Notes under the pieces: model-generated
The model's input: only the letters and a program-made list of their open reading frames with translations
The model's database searches: none
What the model was told of the DNA's origin: nothing
Shown here: positions 12,738-24,212 of the stretch, piece by piece
Numbering within the stretch: the stretch's first letter is position 1
How the letters are laid out: each line of letters opens with the position of its first letter
Source: Saccopteryx bilineata
Taxonomy: Eukaryota > Chordata > Mammalia > Chiroptera > Emballonuridae
Assembly: GCF_036850765.1 (NCBI RefSeq)
Contig: NC_089490.1
Coordinates: 279,634,482-279,698,481, forward strand
DNA: 64,000 bases
Direction: 5' to 3'
Position numbers and translations under genes: made by a program

Positions 12738-13504
12738 CATTACTATGCACCGAGGTAGAAAATAGTTTTCCAGAGCTTTTAAAAGCATTTATTGTTTTTG
12801 GCATTAAATCATTTTTCTTTTTTCTTCAACACTTAGGACTTTCCATCAAGTCTTGCTTGGGCTAGTGGTAAAATTAGGCTGCAGTCTTGAGGATACAATG
12901 TGTATCCGCTGGTTGATGGTGGCAATGTGAGAGGACTTCGCAGGGTGGTGGGGAGGAGACCGGGACATGGAATTCCAGTGTGGGAAATGGAATCTGCCTT
13001 TGTTGCAGTTCAGTGCTCCTGAAGAAACTGCAACTATGAGGAGCAGTGGACCACACTGTTCTCTGAGGTCACGGGAAGCAGAAGACACACTCTGGTATGT
13101 AAACTTTCAGGACATTGATCAAAAGGTCACAGTGACTACATTGACCATTCTGAACCTTCGCCATCACGGGACAAAGCTGAGCTCAGGTAGATACTCAAAA
13201 TGAGTCAGCTCTGGAGGCCAGGATGAGGAAGTGAAGCCATTTTTTAATAAACTGACAAAACTCAAGAGAGTGTGTGTTCTTAATCTGATTAAGACAAGTA
13301 GTGGCAACTGGAGAGAGGGGAGAAATTCTAAGGGAACCATAGAGATGAGGGACAAGGAATCAGCCACAGGTCCTAGAATGACACCTGGAGCAAAGTATTT
13401 GAATATAACACTAATTTCCCAGTATGTTTTCAAATATATAAACTGACTACAGATAACACAGCAATCTGTGAAAAACAAAAAACTGCCCTTCTTTATTCTT
13501 AGAA

Positions 13505-13605
13505 GTTTAATCAGAGGTATGGAGAGGTTAAGAGGTCAGCCAATGTTATACAGTTGGTAAAATAAATATGAAACTTTGGATCCTTGTCTCCTGAGTCCTA
13601 GAATT
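13505..13605 (-). repeat. Probable MIR fragment
   Basis: 'GGAGAGGTTAAGAGGTCAGCC' with a following 'ACAGTTGGTAA' and 'GATCCTTGTCTCCTGAG' resembles the reversed MIR core and flank. It is short and diverged. Confidence 0.45.
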
Positions 13606-14274
13606 GTTGTCATTTAATATCAAACCACAATGTAGGTCATATACACATATCAAAATTTTAAGGTTGAAAAATTCATTACTACATAGAAGTCATTTTGTTC
13701 TCAGGAGAAATCTTCACACCTCAGCTTGTGGGACTTCCCCAAAGAACCTCTCCTTAGAGACTGCAGGGTTGACGAGGGGAAGCCTGCTGTCCTCCATCCA
13801 TGAGACAGAGACTAACCCAGCACATGAGGATTGCCCTGTGAATTTTCTGTGTAACAGTTCACACTCATAACTCATTCGTTGTATTAGCATATACACTACA
13901 ATGCATAGACAGTTTCTTCTTAAATGAACTAGATATTTTAGGGTTTTCATAATGATGTGTACTTATTTTGTTTGCACAGGCTTAGAGGGACTTTACCTAT
14001 AATTACAAATTCTTGCTTCTTATCTGAACATCTGTCCCAGGTTACAGCAAAACTTAACAAACTAACCACATTCTCTTCAATAAGACAGAAAGGGCCAGAG
14101 GCCTACAATATGGCATTCCCAAGTTGTTATTTATTTACAGTCATGTTACTGGAGTCAGTGGGTGCGTATTGAAAAAATATCCCAGGGATAGAATTCAGTA
14201 GTCCATGGCTCTAATCCACCTTTGGGTTTGTAAAAGCACAATGATAATGACGATGATGAGGGTAGACTACCAGC

Positions 14275-14500
14275 TGACCTTTACTGAACACTCCCTAAGT
14301 CCCAGGGACTGCCCTGGGCTCTTGATGTCCATTAACCCATTTGCATCTTAAAGAGACTCCAGTGAGGAAGGTACCATCATCCTCATTTATGATGACAGAT
14401 CTGGAGGTCCCACTAACTGAGATCACAGAGTGGGTGGTGGGTCTTGGTACTTGCAAACCAGTCTGGCTTCCAAGTGCCTGTTCATAAGCACACTTCATCT
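14275..14500 (-). repeat. MIR SINE fragment
   Basis: The sequence reads as a reversed MIR: 'TTTACTGAACACTCCCTAAG', 'CATTAACCCATTTGCATC', 'GAGGAAGGTACCATCATCCT' and then 'GATCACAGAGTGG'. It is old and diverged. A plus-oriented MIR-like end ('AAATGTCAGTTATTAGTATT') follows at 14540-14610. Confidence 0.7.
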
Positions 14501-14849
14501 TTCTGTCTCTATAAATTTAATCTCTGCAAATTTGAGCACCTAATGAGATGATGGATGTGTAAGTGCTTAGAAAAATATAAACTGCTCCATAAATGTCAGT
14601 TATTAGTATTATTATCTAATTATCTAATTACATAGCCACATGGTCGGATAATAATAAAACCTTGATTGGAATTTGTTTGTTCTGAAAACCTTATTTCAGT
14701 ATTGTACCATCTATCACTCAGTGCTTTCTTTCAACACCCTGTGAGGTTTCATTTTATAAATGAGACATTCAAGGCATAGATCATTAAAATGGCCTGCTTG
14801 AAATTAAAAACCCAACCTAACAAAACCTAGTGTCAGGGCCAGAAGATAA

Positions 14850-15190
14850 GAAAGATCAAGTCTTCTCCGTTCTCTCAGACTGAAAACCCATTCTCTGATG
14901 ATCTTAAAACTCATTCATAAAGTGCTATTTAAATTATTTTAATTTATTTATTCATTTTAGAGGAGAGAGAGAGAGAGAATGGAGGGAGGAGCAGGAAGCT
15001 TCAACTCCCATATGTGCCTTGACCCAGCAATCCCAGGGTTTTGAACTGGCGACCTCAGCATTCCAGGTCGAGGCTTTATCCAATGCACCACCACAGGTCA
15101 GGCCATAAAGTGCTATTTAAATGTCACCTCCTCCATGCAGCCTACCTTGATGTCTGAATGCCCAGGGAAAATTAACCCTATCCCACCATG
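14850..15190 (+). mobile_element. Possible L2 fragment interrupted by a VES SINE
   Basis: 'AAATGTCACCTCCTCCATG' with 'CAGCCTACCTTGATGTCTG' after the SINE resembles the L2 3' region. Upstream sequence is too diverged to be sure. The SINE at 14935-15103 sits inside. Confidence 0.4.
14935..15103 (-). mobile_element. VES-type tRNA-derived SINE
   Basis: On the minus strand the head reads GGCCTGACCTGTGGTGGTGC, then GATAAAGCCTCGACC and GGTCGCCAGTTCAAAACCC (B-box-like). It continues to AAGGCACATATGGGAG, a (TC)n run and an A-rich tail. A perfect 19-bp target duplication CATAAAGTGCTATTTAAAT flanks it at 14916-14934 and 15104-15122. Confidence 0.92.
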
Positions 15191-15467
15191 ATACCTTAAC
15201 CGACTAACAGACCAGGCTGAGGAATTTTAATGGTTTAACAGAGGGATTAGTATAGTGTTACACATCTAGAAGAGGGGAACAGAAAAAGAACACAGATTCT
15301 GAACATTTACAGGGAAGGCAGCAGGACTCTGTGTAGATACTGGAGAGATGAGGACCAGGGCTTTGCAGTGCAGAAAGAGGATGCCTGCAGTAATTGAAGA
15401 CATTTTAACTGGGGTAAGTGGCTACATTAGGAAGGGAGAGGAAGTTGCTCATTTAAGAGACATTTTA

Positions 15468-15503
15468 CTTATCTTTATTGTTATTCATTTTAGAGAGGTG
15501 AGG

Positions 15504-15554
<51 letters not shown>

Positions 15555-15667
15555 TGGAGGAGGAGCAGGAAGCACCGAATCCCATATGTGCTTTGACCAG
15601 TCAAGTCCAGGGTTTCGAACTGGTGACCTCAGCATTCCAGGTCAACGCTTTATCCACAGGTCAGGCA
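15468..15667 (-). mobile_element. VES-type SINE with expanded (GA)n
   Basis: The same SINE type and orientation as the copy at 14935-15103. The internal TC/GA microsatellite (15508-15551 on the plus strand) is expanded to about 44 bp, and the head is shortened by several bases. A perfect 18-bp target duplication CATTTAAGAGACATTTTA lies at 15450-15467 and 15668-15685. Confidence 0.92.
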
Positions 15668-15689
15668 CATTTAAGAGACATTTTAAAAA

Positions 15690-18107
15690 TAAAGCTCATG
15701 GGATTTTGGTGACCAAATGGATAGGAAGTGACGAAGAGTCAAAAGTGACTGGACACTCTTCAGCTGACCACTAGAAGGATAATATTACCATCAACACTCC
15801 AATGAGTGCCCAGGAGTGTCCCCACAGTGCAGAGTGAGTGCTTCCCAGAACACCGAGCAGACAGAACCGCCCTGTCACATTCAACCACACACCTGCTGTT
15901 TCTACAAGCTTTAAGGTGATTCATTGGAAGTTGCTAATCCTGGTTGGCTTCAGATGAACATCTGTCCCAGAACATAACAACTATTCATGAAATGGGTGTG
16001 GAAAACAGAAACCCCTCACCATGTGGCATTCCCAAGAAAAAGACTGGCAGGATGTGTTTTGAGGATGTGGTGCTTTTGGGGGGAAAATGGGACAAATTTT
16101 TAAATTACTTGGAGGAGATGGGGGGAATTTATGTAGTTAGTAAACTTCTGGGCTTGATTTTAATACTGGCTCTAACATAATCTGACAAGCTCAATCTTTC
16201 TAGGACTTAAATAATTTCTAAGATCAAAGTCTGATCATGTGTAAATAAAACTTCAGGCCAGAGTGGTAAGTATCAAAGTCATCAGTATTGGAAGTTGAAG
16301 CAGCATGAAGAAGACAAGGTGCTCTAACCAGTAGTTATCAATTTAATTCCAAGGGATCATTCTACCATTAAAATGGAAGTCTTATTAATAAGAATGCACT
16401 AAAGTAAACAGCTATGAGAACTAGGCAATGTCTGGAATAGGTACTCATGAATGTTCTCGGAGTCTGTTAAAATCAGGGCCGTCAGAACAATAAACCTGCA
16501 AATGAAGATCGACATTGAGAACTGGACACCTGACAGTGGCAGCTTTGCTTAGGAAGTTTAGAAACATTCTTCAAATACTCTTAGGTTAAATTGATTCTTT
16601 TAAAATGATATAAAATCTTTATGTAGCCCTTGAAAATAATGCTGAGATTCACACATGCCTGCATCCAGCAGAGAATTTGCGTTCATTTCCACCCTCTCTT
16701 ACTATCCAATCTTTGTGGAAGGTTAAGAATAATTTGGAGGTTAAGTGATACTTTATTTTAAACGAGAGTAAATTGTTAGAGCAAGATCAAATAAAGAGAA
16801 AGGGGAAATCTTTTTATAGAAAGTATTGGGTGAGAATGAAGGAAAGAGGGGGTGGAAATTATACATATATAAAAAAGAGCTGTTATAATTACAAAATCAA
16901 TGAGAAAAACTGTCAATTCTTTGTAAGATGATTGAATTGACTTAAATCCAGCTCAAAGCACTTTAGTCATATCTAACTACAAGTTAACTTTATAGAGTAA
17001 AAATATTGACTTTTGTTTAAATTGCCCTACTAATAAGTTTCATTGATAGCAGCAGTTTCTTCTTTATGGGTTCTGGATGAATTTGTCAATTTACACACTT
17101 ACTTGGAATATGAAGTCGCTAGCAGTGATAAACTGATTCTTTTCTCTTAAACTTTATTAGTAACTTGGAAAGCTCATATATACAAGTTTTGCTGAGGAGT
17201 TCCCTGAAGATAGTTGAACCATCTATCATTCCTAGCATTAACTGAGGAAAAAACCTGGGTATGCAAGGAAACTTAAGAGTGATATGGTTGTTCTATGGGC
17301 AGGTGTATTTTCAAACTTCATTTTGAAGTCTATCTCCAGAATATTCATTTCATCTGGTCAGCTGCTTTCAATGTGTAATGCTTTATGGGAAAATTAAAAC
17401 TGTAATAGTCCCAGGAATAGAGAAATACCCATTTAGTTTTTAAAACTGATTTAGATTCTACCAATGTCATTGGCTTAATTAGTTTGCTTTTTCAAGTTTG
17501 ACTGTATATGGAAAATTGAGCCTTGGTAAAGCATTAACACTATGCAATAACTTAGTTCTTCAAACCTGTGTACAATGAAGGGATAAGAGTAAAAACTAAA
17601 GGTCAAATGTACAACTTTAATTAATAATGTATAGTTCAAGGCCGTTTTTGTGCATGGAATCTGACATGACGATAAATGACATATATAATCAAAGAATGGT
17701 AATTTTTATAGTTGGCTCCAATTTCTAAGTATTTCCTTATAAAGGTTTATATTCAGATTACTTACCATTTAAAAAATGAATGTAGCACAAAGAGAGAAAA
17801 AGCATTATATATACTTCTTTATAAAATAATAGCCAAAATATAACAGATTCATATTTCTCATTATCTATAATTCTAAAAAGAAATGAAAATTAACACAAAT
17901 AAATTTTAAAGTTAAATTCCTGAACACACTATAATTTATCTATGGAATTATACTAGCATAAACAACTAGCTTTTGATTTGCCAGAAATCACCGACTTTTC
18001 CTTAGATACCTGCATGGCTTGCTTATGCATTTTACTCAGGTCCCTGATCAAATACCTTCTCACAGTGGAAGATTTCCTGGCCCTTTGGTCATTCTCTCAA
18101 AACTAGA
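15690..18107. other. Intronic DNA without recognised repeats
   Basis: AT-rich sequence. A stretch near 18030-18100 is weakly L2-like. No gene signal was seen. Confidence 0.5.
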
Positions 18108-18515
18108 GAGGTTCTCAAACTCTCTAATCTCATAAACTCTCACACTCTTAAAAATTACCTGAGGACTCCAAAGAGCTTTATTTTTATGGGGTGATGCAGA
18201 ATGCTATTTACTATATTAAAAATGGGAAATATTTAAATCAAAAGGCTACTTCCAACATGTTCCATGAGCCACCAGAATAATGACGCTATCACTTGCCATG
18301 GAGCCCCTGGACAGCCCCCATCATGCTCATCCTGTGAGACCCTCATTCTCACTCTCACTCTTAATGGGTGAGGATGAGCACTTAAAGGCAACTCACATTG
18401 TAGGACTACTGTAAAAACTGGTGCCTTTTCAGAGCCCCTGAAAAGGTCTTGGGGAACTCTAGGATTCCCAAGTACACTGGATAACCGCATTCTTCCCCTT
18501 ACTGGCTTTGACAAT
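18108..18515 (+). mobile_element. hAT (Charlie-like) DNA transposon remnant
   Basis: 'GAGGTTCTCAAACTCTCTAA' then 'TTAAAAATTACCTGAGGACT' and 'CCAAAGAGCTTTATTTTTAT' resembles the left end of an old hAT element. 'CAGAGCCCCTGAAAAGGTCT' with 'GGGGAACTCTAGGATTCCC' resembles its right end. The interior is heavily reduced, and the exact family is not fixed from sequence alone. Confidence 0.6.
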
Positions 18516-18519
18516 GCTT

Positions 18520-21500
18520 GTAGCAATTATCTACTGGATCTTGAGTATTTAGATTGCTTGATTTCAGACATTTCTGATTAGTATGTAAATGTCACAAAGC
18601 AGAGACTCTCTGTACGACTGTTAATAAGTGCCTAATTCATATATTCAAAAAATGAATGGCTATAACACTGACCTGTGTCTATAGTGATATAAAAAATATG
18701 AAGATTTGCTTACATCAGTTGCTGTTGAAATGACATATTTGATCAGAGGCAGTTTTAATGTTTTTGCTTCAGGGGGAATTCCACAACACAACACCATAGG
18801 GTGTTACTAGGAGACCGCTCCTTGCACTGTCCCGGGGGGAAAAGTCTGCTTATTCTGATTTTCTCATGAGGGCTTTCAGCCTCTACTTTTTCTCCTGCTC
18901 AGGCCAGTTCTGATGCTGTCCTTGCATTCACTAGCTTGCACTTGATCCTCATATTAAAGTTTTGGGCACGTATGGTGCCTTGACAATTCCAAACCCAATT
19001 ACATTTTCATTATAAATTTCCACCAGGCTCTACTTTGTCCTTGATCCCAGAAGACCCTGATAATTCAGGTGAGAGTGATGTTTTTAACGAGAACTCTCCA
19101 TTGTTCTCTCTTGCTTAGGGAATAGATAGGAGCATTTTGTAGTTTATGTCTTTGCCTACCCCTTCAATTCCTAGGTTTGCCTCTGAGCTGGTGACCTCTT
19201 TGTAGAAGGCATAACATACTTCTTACAGATCTATGTGTTAGAAGAAAACCAAAGAAAAAGAAGTTGAACATTAGCTAAAAGATAGGTAGTGACAGTATCT
19301 GGAAGGAAAGATAATCACAGCTCCCTGGAAGATAGAATGACACCCTGTGTGACACCTGGGTGTTCTCCCTTGACTTTTGCTCACACCTTCCATTTCTGCC
19401 ACTAATTTCCCATTAGCTCTAGAATACCAACGGCAGTGGCAGAAGTGGGTGTGAGCAAATTTGGCATCTAAAGACATTTGAAGTTATTTGCTATCTAAAG
19501 ACAATTTTAGACTTGGCACAATAACAAACTTTTAGAAAGGAGACTGTCTCATTTGTATTTCAAAACTTGGACCAAAGGGCATGTGATTAAGTGATTTCAC
19601 AGGGAATGAATAACCTGAGGATGAACTCCACTAATTTAAATAAATGCTTCCAAGAAATGACTTAGGGTCTCCAGAATCCAGGTGACAGTCCTCAACCGTT
19701 GGTGAAGTTAGAGGAGCAATAGGTAGAACTTGAATCCAAGTCTTCTGGTTCCAAAGGAAGGATAGATTACCTTGTCCCCCTACCCAGAGGCTCTCTACTC
19801 TGTCAGTTCTAACTAATTGCCTAGTTGTCACCATAATATAAAATTAAACAAGTCACTCCTCTTTCTTCGATCATGACATCAATATTGTGAGTTACATGCT
19901 TAATAAATTTATTTTGATTTGCTTAATTATTATAAAATCCTTACACTCCTAAACCACTTCTGCATCTTTTGGTGCTCCATGTTTTCTAGGAATTATGAAA
20001 ATACTTTATGTGGATGTCTCTCACCTTTATTGTCATTGAATAAGAATATATAAAATCATTTTAATAATCTGATTTCTCAACAATTCTCATGCCACACAGA
20101 ATTAAGCATATTCAGAATAACTAAATGAAACTGACTATATATCAAGAGTAAATAATATATTTACTTTTGTCAAACTACATATGTTGGTTTTATTTGGATT
20201 TTAGCTGCTCAGGGTGATACCTTATATGATTGGTTCTTGGTTTTTTGAATATATTCTTTTTTTAAATATATTCTTATTTGAAAACTCAGAATATGATAAA
20301 ATTCCTTTCTTTGCTATAACATGCAGAATATATTAAGCTCCTAAAATTTTCTTGCTACTGAATGCTGGTATTTTCTAGAATATGCTGGAATTTTAATTTG
20401 TCAATATGCTACAGAAAGAAATAATTACTCTTAAAATATAATATTTAAACCAATTAGCAATCTCTACAAAAATATTGTCCTTTTCTCCCAAGTCATCCAT
20501 TCTATTTCTGATTTTGACTGACATATTTTTGTTAATTGTTGGCTGAGATATTAATCATGCTTATCTTTAAGTTTACTTCTCCAAGGATGCATGCATTAAA
20601 TAGGGTACTTTGTCTATAGCGGTTTGGTTCAAGCTGTACATTTTATGAGATACCAATGACCCCAATATTCTGTCAACTTTTTCCCCCCAGAAAAACAACA
20701 GCAATTCTCCTAGTGACTCTGTGACACATATTTTCTGGAATTGAAATTACAGAGCCGGCAGTCATGAAAGAGTGGTGGGTGGCAAAGGTTGTGTGCATGA
20801 TTTACATACTGTTTAGAATGGCACTTTTAAAAAAAATGCCGTGGGTTGGAAAACATTGGAAATTGTATGACACTCTAGTCAGTATAGGAGAACAGCTATT
20901 GCTAGGCTAACGGTCAAGAACATCTAAACTCAGATTTTATTTTAATTGGACCTTGGAAAGAAAAATAACAAAAGCTTTTAACCACAACAAATTAAGTATT
21001 ATGTACTTAGGGGTTGAGATTGGTTGCCATTTAGAACTTTCTAAAGCTGGTTTTAGATTGTATTTAGTGTTGCTGCCGTCTCTTTCGACTTAGTACCAAG
21101 AGGCTGGCTCTCAGGGGCAGTGTGCCAGGTCTAATTTCACATTTTCTATTTCATGTCTGCTCTAGCTAATGAATCTATTGATCGAATAATCACAAAATTA
21201 AGGCACTAAGAGAATTTGATGGGCTTGTATAATTAGATGAAATGTGTCCAAGAGTCACTACACATCTATGTGTTAAATTTATACATCAAGAAAAAAAACC
21301 ACGGTATCTTGTTCTAGTATTTAGTAGAATGTTGTGCTGATTATTCTTTGTCCCTTGTATGCATTCTCTGCCTTTAGCCCATATCAACTGTATCACAAGG
21401 GTGTCTGGTATTTGTTTTATGGTTAAATTTGGCTACTGAGAGGCATGAAAATGACATGATAAAGCAGGAGGAGAGCTTTATTTATTCCTCTGTTCCTGCC

Positions 21501-22079
21501 ATGCCTCTTGACTCTGCTGGTACTAGTCCCTACACTTTTCCTTCCGGACTAAAGGTGGCAAAAGATTCTCTCTGTTGCTGTTCTCTGAGTACCTTAGCAG
21601 GCACTGTTTGTTCCCTTAATCTTGTCCATTCCTTTGTAAATAGTCTCTTAATTATATTCTCTTCAGTTCAACTCCTTTGATTAGACTTTATTTCCATTCT
21701 GAACCCAATACTGATGCAAACAACTGGACATTTTATTTTATAAGAACTTAAAATTAGCAATAATCTCCCAAATGTTAGTTACTTACTCAATATTTTATTA
21801 ATTTTCTAAATTTTACTCAATTAATTCTTCTCAAACTGACTCAGACAATGTTAAGGTCAAATATTTCCTAAGCACAATGTTTCTCATTTCACTGTGGTTC
21901 ATTCAAATCCTTTGGCATAAGACTTTTGGGTGACCTTTCCATCACCTGATTTTTGTTTTTTTAGTTGTTGTTGTTGCTGGTTTTGCTTTATTTCTTTCAG
22001 ATCTTCAAACACAGAAGCATAGGCTTACACAAAGAACAATCAACTAAAATCCTAGGAATCTTCCAACAGATACGTATTA
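18520..22079. other. Intronic DNA without recognised repeats
   Basis: AT-rich. A segment near 19700-19770 has weak MIR-like character and a short (GTT)n lies near 21966. No splice-bounded coding segment was found. Confidence 0.5.
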
Positions 22080-22081
22080 TA

Positions 22082-22642
22082 TAAGGTCTACCGGAAAGTT
22101 CTGTCCGTTTTTATCACAACAAATTTCGCCACGTAAGCACGTTTATTTGGCGCATGTGTGCCTCTCTATTTTTATCACTTAATGTATACATACTGACGTA
22201 GCAAATTAACTAAAACAATGTTGATTCACATTAGTCTTATGTGTGAAGCGATAGTGTACCCATGGCTATTGATAAAGTTCATTTACGCCACTGTAATTTT
22301 TACGAATTTCAACAAGGAAGAGATGCTACAAAAGCATGTAGAAATTTATTGAAAGTGTTTGGTGAAGGAATAATACCGACTATCACTTTTTTTTGTCCTT
22401 ACAAAATTTTTTGAAAGGCAAAAAATTTAAAAATGAAGAAGATATCAAACAAGCACTGGTTCAATTTTTTGCATCAAAAGATAAAACATTTTTCAAAAAT
22501 GGGATATACAAACTGCCCTCACACTGGCAAGAAATCATTAATAATAATGGCAATTATATTATATAATAAAGTTTATTGACAGTAAGAAAAATTTGTATTT
22601 TGTTTTATTACAAAAATGGACAGAACTTTCCGGGAGACCTTA
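22082..22642 (+). mobile_element. Internally deleted mariner transposon, 561 bp
   Basis: The ends are 31-bp inverted repeats (5' TAAGGTCTACCGGAAAGTTC..., 3' reverse complement TAAGGTCTCCCGGAAAGTTC...) with only two mismatches in the outer 30 bases. A TA target duplication lies at 22080-22081 and 22643-22644. A start codon at 22262 opens a mariner-like N terminus (HLRHCNFYEFQQGRDATKAC, the first helix-turn-helix region). After about 40 residues the sequence jumps, with a frame change near 22380, to the transposase C terminus (LKGKKFKNEEDIKQALVQFF, then HWQEIINNNGNY). The whole catalytic core is missing, so the copy could only move with transposase supplied elsewhere. Confidence 0.93.
22262..22567 (+). 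pseudogene. Mariner transposase remnant (N and C termini only)
   Basis: The N-terminal frame runs from 22262 for about 40 mariner-like residues and then reads into a stop just after the deletion point. The C-terminal part lies in another frame, from about 22393 to the TAA at 22565-22567. None of the acidic catalytic residues is present. This is a deletion derivative and not a gene. Confidence 0.85.
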
Positions 22643-22644
22643 TA

Positions 22645-23315
22645 TAATAGCATAACTGATCTTTCTGCGAATAAAAAATTCAGTAGTTACCAATTTGATT
22701 CAGTAGATCCAAAAGCTTGTTTTTAAATATTAATATGATTATATTTTTGCTTATTTTTATTTACTTTAAATTTTACTGGATTATTATTTTAAAACGTGGT
22801 CTTTGTATAGTATTTAATTTTTAAGATTTTCTTTACCATGCGATAGCAGATAAATTTTTGTAAGTATTCCTTGAACATATATAACAAATGTATATTATCA
22901 TTCAACAAATATAAATTTTAAGTTTATTTAATACATTAATTTGTTAATTATCCAAATTCTTGTGGCTTTTTCTTCTAGTATTTGGTCTGATTTTGAAAAA
23001 CATGCATTGAAATATTCACATTATTTTTCATCAACATTTTTATCATTTTAAATTTTATTTTATATTCAGATGCTGTGGCATTTGGTGATATACATGTTCA
23101 TTATATCTTAGTATGTGTTTTTCGCCTCTTTGGAAGTTATCTGCACTATATGCAAATGATTCCTCTTTCACCCTGCTTAGTGGTTCTGCTTGAAATTCCA
23201 CTGCATTTCACATTTCCTACCCAATCTCACTCTTTGTGTTCATTGTCTTTTTTGTCACTAATGTGCCTATTCTTTTAATATGACCATATACTTCATTAAC
23301 ATAAGTGTCATAAAC
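22645..23315. other. AT-rich intronic DNA between the mariner and the L1
   Basis: Very AT-rich with long T-rich runs. No repeat family was recognised, and the 67-residue frame at 23075-23278 is not convincing. Confidence 0.5.
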
Positions 23316-23325
23316 ATCACATCAC

Positions 23326-23345
23326 GACGTCACGAAAATGGCGCC
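23326..23345 (+). promoter_or_regulatory. CRE-like and YY1-like motifs at the L1 5' end
   Basis: GACGTCAC (first 8 bp of the element) is a near-complete cAMP response element. It is followed by AAAATGGCGCC at 23335-23345, close to the YY1 consensus AAnATGGCGGC. In human L1 a YY1 site close to the 5' end positions transcription starts; a similar role here is inferred from motif and position. Confidence 0.55.
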
Positions 23346-23411
23346 GTGAGCAGCGCGTCCGACAGATTTCCCTAAAATCTCAACAAATTTGTCAACTAGA
23401 AACAGAAAAAT

Positions 23412-24212
23412 TTATCCTAGGAGCATCCCGGAGTTCCACACACACACTGAAAGCAAAAGGACTGTTGCTGAGGAGGGAATACGCCTGTGGTGAGTCAACC
23501 CACACGTGCAGCTGCCCGTGCCGCGTCCCGGGGAGTGCCGGCAACCACCAGTGTGCTCTGAGAAGCCGCACACCCCCCCCACCAGCCACGTCCCGGGGAG
23601 TGCCGACAACCACCGGCGTGATCTGAGAAGCCGCGCGCCCTCCCCAGCCGCGTCCCGGGGAGTGCCCACAACCACCGGCGTGCTCTGAGAAGCCACGCGC
23701 CCCCCCCAACCGCGTTCTGAGAAGCCGCGCGCGCTCCGAGCCGCCGCGTCCCGGGGAGTGCCGGCAACCACCCGTGTGCTCTGAGAAGCTGGGCGCGGGC
23801 GCGCGCGCGAGCGGCCACATCCGTGCCGGCAACCACCGGCGTGCTCTGAGAAGCCACGCCCCCCCCCAGCCGCGTCCCGGGGAGTGCCGGCAACCACCGG
23901 CGTGCTCTCAGAAGCCGCGCGTGCCCCGAGCCGCCACGTCCGTGCCGGCAACCACCGGCGTGCTCTGAGAAGCCGTGCGCGCCGAGCCCCCGCGTCCGGG
24001 GGAGTGCCGGCAACCACCGGCGTGCTCTGAGAAGCTGCGCCCGCGCCGTGCCACAGTCCAGGAGGGGTGCCAAACCTGTCTTTCCTAGTCAGGAGATTCT
24101 CTCCGTGGACGGGGCACCTCACCCAGCCATTCGAGCTAACAATCAAGCGTTGGGCGAGGGGCGCGCAGGCAGCCTGAAATACTCTCTGGAGCACAGCTGC
24201 GGATCCAATCAC
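23412..24212 (-). other. Antisense open reading frame (266 codons) across the L1 5'UTR repeats
   Basis: All three minus-strand frames are open over much of the tandem repeat (23392-23832, 23412-24212 and 23495-24073). Because the monomer length is not a multiple of three, the same DNA unit is translated in rotating frames. This gives recurring peptides such as LLRARRWLPALPGTR, ASQSTPVVAGTPRDA and FSEHAGGCRHSPGRG. The longest frame continues past the array into single-copy 5'UTR and starts with MIGSAAVLQRVFQAACAPLA. It could be a counterpart of the primate antisense ORF0, or an artefact of stop-poor GC-rich repeats. I see no family match. Confidence 0.4.
23510..24055 (+). repeat. GC-rich tandem repeat in the L1 5'UTR (about eight monomers)
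   Basis: Monomers of roughly 59-65 bp share GTGCCGGCAACCACCGGCGT followed by GCTCTGAGAAGCCGCGCG and CGTCCCGGGGA. Copies start near 23534, 23598, 23662, 23757, 23821, 23883, 23941 and 24004, with one extra partial unit near 23710. Several copies differ in the length of their C-runs. The block is CpG-dense and resembles the monomer arrays that act as promoters in other mammalian L1 families. Confidence 0.88.

Noticed and set aside
15348..15596. 82-codon frame with an Arg-Glu repeat
   Set aside because: The repeat is translation of the (GA)n microsatellite inside a VES SINE.
23510..24055. CRISPR-like array of regular repeats
   Set aside because: Repeats are directly tandem without unique spacers, GC-rich and part of an L1 5'UTR in a mammalian genome.
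23330..24200. CpG-rich block as a CTNND2 promoter or CpG island
   Set aside because: It is the 5'UTR of the full-length L1, inside the element's target duplications, and lies between CTNND2 coding exons.
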